Assembly (NCBI RefSeq): GCF_000281045.1 | Contig: NW_008246082.1 | Coordinates: 441,476 to 505,475 of the forward strand | Direction: 5' to 3' | Length of the DNA stretch: 64,000 nucleotides | Source of the DNA: Saprolegnia diclina VS20 | Lineage: Eukaryota > Oomycota > Saprolegniomycetes > Saprolegniales > Saprolegniaceae | Shown here: positions 20,236-29,987 of the stretch, piece by piece | How positions within the stretch are numbered: the first letter of the stretch is position 1 | How the letters are laid out: each line of letters begins with the position of its first letter | The notes under the pieces: generated by a model | Told to the model about the DNA's origin: nothing | Seen by the model: only the letters and a program-made list of their open reading frames with translations | Databases searched by the model: none | Program-made: the position numbers and the translations under genes

Positions 20236-22891
20236 ATGGACGGGCAGACGGGCATGAACAACCTCGTCTTCGTCGGCGGGTCCCTCGCGCTGCTCTTCTG
20301 TCTCTGGTACGCATCCAGCTACTGCTTCAAGGCGGACGCGGCTGGCCGCGCGACGCACGACGGCTACGTCGACCAAGGGTACGGTCACATTGCGTAGAGG
20401 TGCAACGGCTCACTACGCCGCGTAGGGTGCTCGAGTTCATGCCGACGCTTAAGCGTGGCGACATTGAAGAGATGTACGTCATGGCGTGGCGCCATCTAGC
20501 GGCTCATAGGACGTGCGTTCTAGGCTCCACGAGACCGAGCGCTGGGAGTGCACGGTCTGCGCCTTCCACAACGTCGTCGTCCGCACCACGTGCAGCCTCT
20601 GTGGCACCAAGAAAGGTACGACCTGCAGTGCCTCGCTGGTGCCAACGCGCCTGGATAGACTGCAAGTTTGTCGAGGAGAGCCAAGAGATCGACTACGCCA
20701 ACGCGACGACCGTGTACATGGACGGCGAGGCCAACACGGTCTCGGCCGAGCGCCAGCGCCGCGCCAACCACAGCGCTTTGAGCGCGCAGACTACGCTCCT
20801 CGCACGTCAAAACAGTCTGAGCAAGCTCACGTCGTCGTACTACGTCAAGCAAATGTCGTCCTACTTTTTCAATATCGTGCTGCCCGAAGATCTCAACGCG
20901 CGCCAGCGCAGTGCGCGGTACACATCCTCACCTATGCGGCCAGTCTCCGAATGACGCGTCTAGGATGCGCAAGGAGTGGTCGCGCGGCCTCGACACGAAC
21001 GGACTGCCCTACTGGAAGCGCCACTGCCTCGACGCCCGCCACGTCCCTGCTGCGTTCCTCATTCAGCTCGGTGGCACCATGGTCGACCATCGCACCTCGC
21101 CGCTTCGCTCATATCGCAGTGTAGAAGCACCGGTCATCGCCACCACCCTCGGACGCGGGCAAGGTCCCGTTCAAGTCGCTGCCGACACTCCAAGAAGAGA
21201 TCGACCTCCTTGAAGATGCGACGTCGCAACAGCTGCACCGCGTCTCGATCCTCGACGACCTTGAATTGGGCAACATTGTGCGCGAGATCGGTCTCGTGCC
21301 GTTGGAGCTAGTGGACGCCACGCAGACCGTGATGGGCTCGTCGCTCTCGCCGAGCACGTGGGGCACGCTCACGTACCTTGCGAAGCGGTCGTTTAGCGTC
21401 AAGTACGCGTGGTTCCTCCACCAAGTCGCCGACCTCCTCATTCCATACACGACCGGGTATTTGAAAATGCGGACCAAGCGCGAGCATCTCTTGACCGAAG
21501 CCATGGAGAATCTGTTGAGTCTCCAAGACCAAGCGCTCTGCTCGATCATCCGCGTCGAGTTTGACAACGACGTGGGCATTGACGCCGGTGCAGTCTTGCG
21601 CGAGTGGTATGTGCTCGTCTCGGACGCGCTCCTGGCGCCGACGTCGGGCCTCTTTGTGCTCTCGAACCGCGACGACAACTCGTACATCCTCAACCCCAAC
21701 TCGGAGTTTGCTGTCGGGTGCGATATTGCGCTATCCTCGTATAGCGAGAGGACTCAGAGAACGTGTAGGCAGTACAACATGGACCACTTGGCCGCGTTTG
21801 AAGCCATCGGACGCTTCCTTGGCCGCGCCATTCTCGACGGGCAAATGCTCAAGCTGCCCTTCTGCCCCGTGGTCTTTAAGGGTACGTCGTTCGCTGTGCC
21901 TATGTACGAAGGAGCTCATGGTGTCGGGTGCCATTAGCGATGCTTGGGGTGCCCGTCTCGATGGACGACGTTGAGAGCCTCGATCGTACGCTCTACAAGA
22001 GGTCCGCGCGTCGAGCTTGCTTGTGGCTCAGTAATACTTAGTTTGCGCTACCTCCTCGAGAACGACAACGCCGACGACCTGGCGCTGACCTTTTCCGTCT
22101 CGGAGCTCCGCGGCGAGAAGGTCGTTGAAATCGACTTGATCGAAGATGGCCAAGACATCCCTGTCACGGACGCCAACAAGCACGACTACGTCGACACGCT
22201 GGTACGCTTGATACGCTAAGCGAGGCGGTGCGAAGACGACGATGCGTAGGTGCGCTACCTGCTCTTTGAACGCATTGCGCCACAGCTGCACGCGCTCCTG
22301 CGTGGCCTCTACGCCATCGTGCCGCCCGAGCTGTTGATTCCGTTCGACCACAAGGAGGTACTGTCCTGCTCGAGGTATTTAGAGGTATGGTACTAATCGA
22401 TGTGGCTAGTTGGAGCTCCTCATGACGGGGCTGGCCGAAATTGACGTCGCCGACTGGGAAGCCAACACGGAAACGTCGTCCAACCTCGACGGCTCCCGCG
22501 TCCTCGTGGTACGTTTACTCAGTCGAGAAGCATCGAGCTCAGAAGAGCGTAGTGGTTTTGGGAGGTGGTAAGAGACATGTCGGACGACGACCAAGCCAAG
22601 CTACTCCAGTTCTGCACCGGCTCATCGCGCGTGCCTGTCCAAGGCTTCAAAGGTACCTCAGATACGCCGTACAGTAGAAGCGAACACGAAGCTGGCGTAG
22701 GCTTGACGAGCTACGATGGACGCATTTGTAACTTCACACTCAAGGGCATGCCGTACCGGTCGGGCATGTACCCGGTCGCGCACGCATGCTTCAACCGCCT
22801 CGACCTGCCACTGTACCCCATGAAGGAGCTGCTGCAGGACGCGTTGGCGATGCTGCTGCTCTCGGACCCGACCGGCTTCAACATCCAGTAG
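20236..22891 (+). CDS. Membrane-anchored RanBP2-zinc-finger HECT E3 ligase, copy 1
   Basis: The start at ATG 20236 (MDGQTGMNN) matches the starts of the three paralogs. One membrane span follows (LVFVGGSLALLFCLWYASSY). The next exon carries VLEFMPTLKRGDIEEMY, then a RanBP2/NZF finger (WECTVCAFHNVVVRTTCSLC, about 20542-20600), an acidic-to-basic linker ending LPEDLNARQRSAR, and MRKEWSRGLDTNGLPYWKRH. The HECT N-lobe contains VGIDAGAVLREWYVLVSDAL, LFVLSNRDDNSYILNPNS and AFEAIGRFLGRAILDGQ. The C-lobe has VPVQGFKG and the catalytic Cys in AHACFNRLDLPLYP (TGC at 22787-22789), ending SDPTGFNIQ. HECT ligases form a ubiquitin thioester on this Cys before transfer to substrate. The product is predicted as an endomembrane- or plasma-membrane-anchored ligase with the HECT domain in the cytosol. 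About ten short introns split it. Exon joins were read by eye. Confidence 0.85.
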
Positions 22892-23040
22892 ACCCTTCTC
22901 TATTTTATTTGTCATTTATTGGAATTTCGGGTATTTTATTGTGGACCCTACCCGCGATCTGCGAAGCTCAAAACGTCAAACTCAAAAAGGGCGGAAACGG
23001 CTGGCGTCTATTTTGGATCGACAACATAGGACCGAGGTGC

Positions 23041-26000
23041 ATGGAGGCAGCGACGCCGACGACCCGCGCGACCAGCGACGCCGACTCGCAGCCGACGACG
23101 ATCGGGTCGACCTTGGGGCTCAGCGACGGCCTCGCATCACCCACCGCGAGCGATCTGCCCGCGACGCTCGAAGCCCGACAAAGCGGAAGATGCATCGGGC
23201 CGCTCAAGGAGCTCTACCTCCTCGTCCGGAGCGGGTCGGGCCAGCTGCTGCTGACGACGATCGTGGCGACGGCAGCCGCGTCCATCTTCTCCGTCGTGCT
23301 CTTCATTTGCGCCATCGCGTTCCGGGACAAGACCAACAACGGGCCGCTCCAGCTCCCGTCGGGCGTGCTTCTCGGGTCGATTGGTACGCTCATCATGTCG
23401 CTCCTCGTGCTGCTCTCGTACCGGTACCTCCCAGCCTGCCGCAACCACTCCAACATCCTCCTCCTCAACCGAAGGTATACGCATTCCCCTATGCCTGCCT
23501 CGTCTGCCATGATGCTAGCATCTGCGACCTCCTTCTCGCCGTCTCATTCTTGCTCGAACCGCTCTGGAACATGGCGGGCGGCGGTATCCAGCCCCACCTG
23601 TCGTGCCGATGGGTCCCAAAAGAGTAATGTGGCGATATATCAAGTTTCTTTGCGTAGCTCTCGGCGACGCGCGAGTACTTGATCATGGCGTCCATGTGCT
23701 GGGAACTTTGCATGGCGCTTGACCTCTTTGCTCTCGTACACTACATTTGTCTTCTCTACTACCCGCGCGGGAGACATCTCATCGGACCATTGTCGTATTA
23801 GCTCAACGACCCGTTCACGTCGCCGCGCAAGAACCGGCGCAAGTACCAGCTGATCGTCCATGCGTCGGGTACGGTGTCTGGAGGAAGATGCGGTCTGAGA
23901 AGCCTCGCAGGGCTCGTGGCGGCGATCGTCATGCTCTCGGACGACCGCTTCTACGGTGTCTCGGTCGGTGACTTTTGCTGGGTCAAGTGCAGCCGCCTCG
24001 CCAGCAGCAGCTTTGTGGCGGTCGATGCTGGCATCTGGGTCTTTATCGCGCTGCCCGTGACCATCTTTATTGGCACCAACGTCTACGTCTGCACCATCTC
24101 GATGAAGCGGTGGGCGCTATATATGTACATTTTGGAGTCAAACCGGGATTAGGTTTCGGGGTGGCATTGAAGCCACTCTGGACCACCGCCGGACGCTTCT
24201 CCGCGAAGGCTTCTTGACTACCGTCGCGTTCATCTTGTACTGGATGGTGCTCTGGGGTCTCTACGTGGCCTTTTGGCTCGCAACGAACAACGACGTGCTC
24301 AAGGAGCTCTTTGGCTTTCTCCTCTCGTTCCGGGGCAGCGTCGTCTTCTTCCTCTGGATCCTCTACAGCACGAGCGACAAAAACATCAAGCAGGTTCAAT
24401 TCCCAGCCACGCATTGGAGTGGATTCTGACCCAACCTCGAACCTCTAGTCGGTGGCCGAGAGAGAAGACGCAACTCGAGCGCAAACCAACTATGCACTTT
24501 TGAAAGAGCTGGTGTTTTACACCACGTGCGGCATCACAAAAGCCGTCCAAGTCGCCAACAAGCGGTTCGAACCCCACCTTTTCTGCCATTTTATAACTTT
24601 TTGTTTTTTGTTTGGTGCTGTAGCCAGTCGCTCGAGCTCGGTGAAGCGTCCATCTTCACCGTGCACCCGCCGCAGCACGAGCACGCGCTCTTCTCGTGCC
24701 AAGAATGCAAGTTTACCGACTTCAAACCCGAAGTGTTTGGCAAGCTCCGCGAGTGCTTTAGCATCGACGAACGCCAATTTATTTCGTCCTTTGCCGACTG
24801 CAGCATCCCCAAAGTCTCGGAAGGCTCGAGCGGCGCCTTCATGTTCTTCACAACCAACGGCGCGTACATCGTCAAGAGCCTCACGAAGCGCGAGAGCACC
24901 TTCTTGGACAGCATTACCGATGCGTACGCGGCCTACGTCAGCAAACACCCCATGACGTTCTTGACGCGGATCCTCGGAAGCTACTCGATGGAGCTCTACG
25001 GCCGGGTACGTCGCTTCCAAGATGACGCTAGTGTTTAATATCAAGGTGTCAAGACGTCCTATTTCGTCGTCATGGAGAACCTCTTCGACAAGCAGCACGC
25101 GGTGCACCACCGGTACGACATCAAAGGCTCGTGGGTCGACCGGAACGCCGAGAAGGCGCGGTATGGCGCCGAAGCCACGTGTCGGTACGTCACCTTGCAC
25201 GCGGTAGACGCTGGTAGATATGGACACGGTAGGTACTGCAACATGGCGTTTCGAAGCGGTGCGCGCGATACGTGCCCCAACCGCGCGGGCTTTCACTCGC
25301 CCAACGTCGTGCTCAAGGACATGGACTTGACAACCAAGGTCGCCGTGATCCTATTATGGGTTGCGTCATCCCAAGCGTAGGTCCGCCTCGGGCACGGACA
25401 CGGCGCCGCTGTGCTCACGCAGCTCAAGAAAGACAGCGATTTCCTCTGCGAGAAAGGCATCATGGACTACAGTCTCCTCCTCGGTGTCATTGAAGTGCGC
25501 TTCCAAGTCAACGTCCAGAGCATCTTGCGCGATGAGATCGACACGCTGCCATTGCCGTCCCTCGACGTCCTCAGCGCCGTCTCGACGATGCGCACGTCGC
25601 AGCGCGCGGTCGCCAAGCAGTCGATCGCGTGCCTTCGGTCCGCCGATGTCGTTGTCGGCCCGGGCTTTTACTACATTGGCTTGATCGACATTCTGCAAAC
25701 GTGGACGCTCGAGAAGCGGTTCGAGCGGTGGGTCAAGACGCTGCTACTGCGCAAGGACCCAGACGGCATCTCGGCGCTGCCGCCCAAGGCCTACCGGTAC
25801 CATCCCACCACTTTAAAGCAAACGATTCACACGGTGTCGATGGTGTAGCGACCGGTTCCATAAGCGTCTCGACGAGATCTTCCATGTCAGCGGCGCTGAT
25901 GGCCCGTCGCCGCTCGACGTGACGACCAACGCGGACGCTTCGCTGCCGACTAATGCCAAGATCTTTCCGGTCGAGTCGGTCGTCAACGAGCTCAAGCCGT

Positions 26001-26119
26001 CGTTTAGCTTCCGGAACAACGTGTGGCAAACCGACGAAGCGCTTGACGATGCGATCGGGCGCTCGGTCGTCAAAACCGACGTCGATGGCACCGAAGCGTC
26101 GGGTCGCGTCGACGTATAA
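23041..26119 (+). CDS. GPCR-PIPK: 7TM receptor fused to phosphatidylinositol phosphate kinase
   Basis: The N-terminal half from ATG 23041 has a ~55-residue Ser/Thr-rich head. Membrane spans follow: LLLTTIVATAAASIFSVVLF, LLGSIGTLIMSLLVLLSYRY, ICDLLLAVSFLLEPLWNM, LCMALDLFALVHYICLLYYP, AVDAGIWVFIALPVTIFIGT, TTVAFILYWMVLWGLYVAFW and VVFFLWILYST. The C-terminal half is a PIP kinase: GSSGAFMFFTTNGAYIVKSL (nucleotide Lys), MENLFDK, YDIKGSWVDR, the catalytic CEKGIMDYSLLLGV (about 25449-25490), YYIGLIDILQTWTLEKRF (metal Asp), and the activation-loop region ISALPPKAY continuing into RFHKRLDEIF. This fusion is known from oomycetes and from Dictyostelium RpkA, and should couple a ligand signal at a membrane to PIP2 synthesis. 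At least eight short introns are present; one at the third span splices NRR to SICDLL. The stop is at 26117-26119. Confidence 0.9.
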
Positions 26120-26447
26120 CGTCACATTCTTCTTACTCGATACTCCCAATTCAGTATATGAACGTACTCCCAACCTGCAAAAGGTCTCTCCTTGGGTGGA
26201 CCAGATATCTGCGTGTTCTACGTCGCACCAAGGCATCGAACCTTTATGGCCTCGGTAGCAATGACAATATTCTCCACACGCTAATTGGGCACGCATTATG
26301 TCGAGGACATGTGTAGTTTGTGTACAAATTGCACTATCGCAAAAGAAGTGATCATTCTCTTGGTCATGTAGCAGTCAAGTCCGGATAAACACAATCGCAG
26401 TGTCCGGATACAGAGCAAAGTGCAAAGAGAGTGCAAGAGCGTCATGC
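26120..26447. promoter_or_regulatory. Spacer with two GTCCGGATA motifs
   Basis: GTCCGGATA sites at 26379-26387 and 26402-26410 lie 61 and 38 bp upstream of the ankyrin gene's ATG at 26448. The rest of this ~330-bp spacer shows nothing else. Confidence 0.5.
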
Positions 26448-28660
26448 ATGACCTTCCGGAGCGTCGTGCTCCAGCCCGAGATCGCATCGATGGTGTTTGA
26501 GTTTCAGTTTGGGTTGTATGAAGACGTGCGCGCCGCCTTTGTCGCGTGCAACGAGCTCGTTGAGTTTGACGCGACGAAATCCTTGTACGCGTGCGACAAG
26601 GCATTCGCCAACGCGTTTGCGCCCAACACTGCGTGGCCCGGATTCCCGCCCAGTCGTCCGTCGCTGTATGCTCTGCTCAACACTGAGCGCGACGACCGCC
26701 TTCCGCTGCATCTGGCCATCGTCGGAGGCTTTGTGCAGCTGGCCAAACGCATGTTTCAGTGCCGCCCCGACCTCGCCTCGGAGGACGCGATCGTCCTCAG
26801 CTTCGTCAGCGACCGCCTCGACCTTGTCGAATTCTTACTGGAGCGGCGGGCCCAGGTACCAGAGCTGCGCCGGCGTAGAATCAACCCCCCAGGTGCGTTG
26901 CGCAGCACTACATTCTGTCGTGAAAGCACAATGCTGTAGGTACGCCGATGCAACGACGCATGGCGTCCGTGTATCAGTGCTGGCTGTCCCCACTGCTCGC
27001 CAGAGAGGACACGAGAGGGGTGGAGCTGCTTCGCGTCTTTGATCCAAGCCTCGACGAGTGGAGTCCCCACGAGCGCTGGCATGCACTGCGCAGCGCTTCG
27101 CTCGAGAACGCAGTTTTAGCCCTCGAGTGCTTCCCTTGGCTGCTCTACCCGCGCATCATGGACGATGCCGCGCACAGAGGCTTCTTGCCGCTCGTGCAAA
27201 CGCTGCACGAACGCGGTGTCGCATGCTCGACGAATGCGATGGATTATGCGGCGGCCAACGGCCACTTAGAGATCATCGCCTTCCTGCATGCGCACCGACG
27301 TGAGGGATGCACGGTGGAAGCGATGAACGCCGCCGCCGCCAACGGCCATTTAGAGATTATTGCCTTCCTGCATGCGCACCGACGTGAGGGGTGCACGGTG
27401 GAAGCGATGAACGATGCGGCGGCCAACGGCCACGTCAACGTCGTTGAGTTTCTTCAGCGCCATCGGACGGAAGGCTGCACCACAAGTGCGCTCACGCACT
27501 CGATTACCCAAGGCCACCTCAACGTAGTCCGCTTCCTCGTCGAGCTTGGCATTCAGGGCGCGTAGACCCACATGCTTGACATTGCCGCCAACAACGGGCA
27601 CCTTGCTGTCGTCCAGTACCTCCATACACTCGGTTCGTTTACCTGTACCGTCGACGCCGTCGATCGCGCTGCGTCCGCCGGCCACCACGACGTCGTCGCA
27701 TTCCTCTTGACGCATCGAAGCGAAGGCTGCACCGTCGATGCCGTCGTGCAAAAAGCGCTCCAAGGAGGACATTTACGCACGGTACAGTACCTCGTCTCGC
27801 GTGGGTACCCGATGCCGACGCAACTGGTTCGGTTGCGTGAAGGAGCATGGCGCAAGCCCGAAATCACTGGAATTCTCGAACTTCTTGCAGCCCACGGCAC
27901 CCCGTGGAGCGCCGACTGGCTCGAACTAGCGTGCATGGACGACAACGTGCTCCTATTTCAGTTTTGCCACAAGCACGCGATCGCTGCCTGTGGCCCCGAA
28001 GCGCTCGACGAGGCGGTTGAGTACGGAGCGTGGGGCATCGCCGCCTATCTTATGGTCCATGGCGCAGCTGCTATCTCAGCGAAAGCGCTCGCATCAACGA
28101 TGCGCAGCGGACGCCTCGATCTCGCGGTGCACATGCTGCAGCGTCAGCCAGAGCTCCGCCATGACACGCTTCTTCAAGTGGCGGTGAGTGACCACAACGC
28201 AGAGGTAATGCGGTACCTCCTCGCTGCCGGCATTGGCCAACCGCGCGACTGCCTCCGTCAGATTGCAGGACGTCGACAGCACGTGAGCGAGAGCAGACTT
28301 TTACTGTCCTACTGCATGCACGCGACGAGCCATCTTGACAACATCAGCTTTCTTCTCGACCTCATTGCACTGCCTGACCGCCACCACAAGACGACGCTCC
28401 AGCTGCTCACGCCCGAGCTGACGCACCAAGCACGTAAGGCCAGCAGCTCTCTTGAAGTAGCCCCACGCGTGGCACCGCGAGCGACAACGCTGCTGCAGGC
28501 GGGGGAAGTCGTCGATGCGGCGTTAGCTCTCATCCTTGGTCCTCTCGGGTCGACGGACGCGACAATCACGCCCGAGCGACTGGAGACACGGACAAGAATG
28601 GTCCATGGTATGGAGCTCCAGACGGAGCTCCCAAGTCTACTCTCGAGGAAACGTAAATGA
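26448..28660 (+). CDS. Ankyrin-repeat protein with an in-frame internal stop
   Basis: Exon 1 (from ATG 26448, MTFRSVVLQPEIASMVFEFQ) leads through a helical head, LPLHLAIVGGFVQLAKRMFQ. An intron of about 85 bp (near 26856-26940, ending CTGTAG) joins exon 2. That exon encodes at least eight degenerate ankyrin units of the oomycete type 'A..NGHL.V..FLH..R.EGCT..A'. Two adjacent units (27248-27331 and 27332-27415) are almost identical in DNA. A TAG at 27563-27565 interrupts the same frame between VVRFLVELGIQGA and THMLDIAANNGHLAVVQYL. The frame then stays open and coding-like to 28660. The options are a pseudogene, a sequencing error, two genes (ATG 27572), or a cryptic 42-bp intron that ends at this TAG. 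Ankyrin repeats bind proteins; the partner is unknown. Confidence 0.7.
27248..27415 (+). repeat. Two tandem, near-identical 84-bp ankyrin repeat units
   Basis: Each unit encodes 28 residues (AAANGHLEIIAFLHAHRREG plus CTVEAMN and one more residue). The two copies differ only at a few mostly synonymous positions. The neighbouring units at 27416 onward are diverged, so this looks like a recent unit duplication. Confidence 0.75.
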
Positions 28661-29086
28661 CCGACTGACAAAATGGAAGGTGCGACAATGGCTAATTCGA
28701 TCGGGGAAAAGGTGTGCATAGGAGAGGTTTAGAAGCATCGTCTTGTCATTCAAAGCTTGGGCAACGGAGTGGAGGGATGTGTCGATGGAAGCTCGTCACC
28801 CTACAGAATACGAAACGAAGACACATCGTCTGCACTAGTACGCGTACGAGTGCCATTATTGGCCAAGAAAATAGAGTCGTTTTCGCATAAAAGTCTCTAC
28901 TTAGGGAAAGGGTTACGACTCGTCACCCCTCGTGGTCATCGTCCAAGATGTCTGCGTGCAATATGTGGGCCTGCACTGATCGTGGTCTCTCACGCGTCTG
29001 CCCCACGTCGAGTGCTCCATGACAATGATAAATACATATATATATATATTGTACAACAAAACAACGACGACAACATACGACGCGAA
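28661..29086. other. Intergenic with AT microsatellite
   Basis: This spacer lies between the ends of two convergent genes. A (TA)n run of about 18 bp sits at 29034-29051. No gene is seen. Confidence 0.5.
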
Positions 29087-29575
29087 TCACGCCAGCGGCA
29101 CCTTGGCGAGGCGCTTGGCGAGCGCCTTCTTGTGGTTGCGCACGGCCGCGACGCGGTGGTCGGGGCACATTTTGTAAAAGGCGCCGCTTCGCTTTCGGCT
29201 GCACGGCTGCCGGCACTTGCCGTTGCGGTACGAGCATCTTCTTTGGTCCTCGAACAGCGTCGGGAGGCGGTCGAGAAGGTCGAAAATCGCGCCCACATCA
29301 TACGAAGGGCCCTCGATAAAATGCAATTCCATTGCGCCCTCGAGGTCATCGATGCGTGCGACGGCCTCGTCTTCAATGACGTCGATGGCGTCACCGTTCT
29401 CGAGCATCGCGTCGTCCTCGTCCGCGAGCGGCGGCAAGAGCGCGTCAATGTCGTCGGCGTCGTACTCGGTGAGCGGGAAGAGCGACGAAGCTACCTCGTC
29501 GCGCGGCCGCAAGAACGGAATTTCGCACAAGAACGCAATGTCGTCGGCCGTAAACGTGCAACCAGTGAGCGCCAT
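29087..29575 (-). CDS. Small acidic protein with C-terminal Cys/His-rich motif
   Basis: This intronless frame of 162 residues starts at ATG 29575 (MALTGCTFTADDIAFLCEI). The middle is very acidic (LTEYDADDIDALLPPLADED, AIDVIEDEAVARIDDL). The C-terminus is basic and Cys/His-rich: CSYRNGKCRQPCSRKRSGAF, then YKMCPDHRVAAVRNHKKAL. The spacing C-x6-C-x3-C...C-x2-H could bind one zinc. Similar 'C..NGC..PR..K.G..H.LC..HR' tails occur in many oomycete proteins, some with DNA-binding domains, so a nuclear regulatory role is plausible. That comparison is from memory. The upstream codons to 29659 are open but lack other support. Confidence 0.62.
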   Translation of the reverse strand: MALTGCTFTADDIAFLCEIPFLRPRDEVASSLFPLTEYDADDIDALLPPLADEDDAMLENGDAIDVIEDEAVARIDDLEGAMELHFIEGPSYDVGAIFDLLDRLPTLFEDQRRCSYRNGKCRQPCSRKRSGAFYKMCPDHRVAAVRNHKKALAKRLAKVPLA

Positions 29576-29987
29576 TTGGCCAATCTGAAAATGAACGTTG
29601 GATTTTCCTCCAAAAGTACTATGGGATACGGTGCAGCTTCTCCCTTCTCGACTCTCCATTCTGTATTCTGCATTCTCAATCTTGTATTCTCAACCCACCA
29701 TCGCTTTTGGCCACGACCACGAGATTGCTTTTGCAAGTTTGCAGTGCTGGACGAACGCCATTCGCGGGTCCAAGACTTCGACTGAGTTAATAAGGGAGCG
29801 GCAGACTCGCTGCACTATCAAAGGACAAATGCACCATTTCGACCAAGTCGGCTGGGGCTGGTACATGCTAATAGCAGCAGCACCGCTCTGGCATCTCATT
29901 TTGCGCGCCAAGCAATAGACAAGCCAGTAACCTCTACAATATAATACGCACCCGGATGCAATCGAGTTTCCGAGGTCATCATCAGCG
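29576..29987. other. Divergent spacer
   Basis: This 412-bp head-to-head spacer serves the Cys-rich gene (minus) and the CPAP/SAS-4 gene (plus). A partial motif, CCCGGAT, lies at 29951-29957, 31 bp ahead of the plus-strand ATG. A tract of short TCT/ATTCT repeats sits near 29637-29690. Confidence 0.4.

Noticed and set aside
24383-24440. tRNA B-box-like GGTTCAATTCC near 24393
   Set aside because: It lies in a GPCR-PIPK intron boundary with no anticodon arm or paired ends around it.
26948-27042. Separate second ankyrin gene starting near 26948
   Set aside because: The exon joins naturally to the upstream one through a GT...CTGTAG intron, so it is treated as the same gene.
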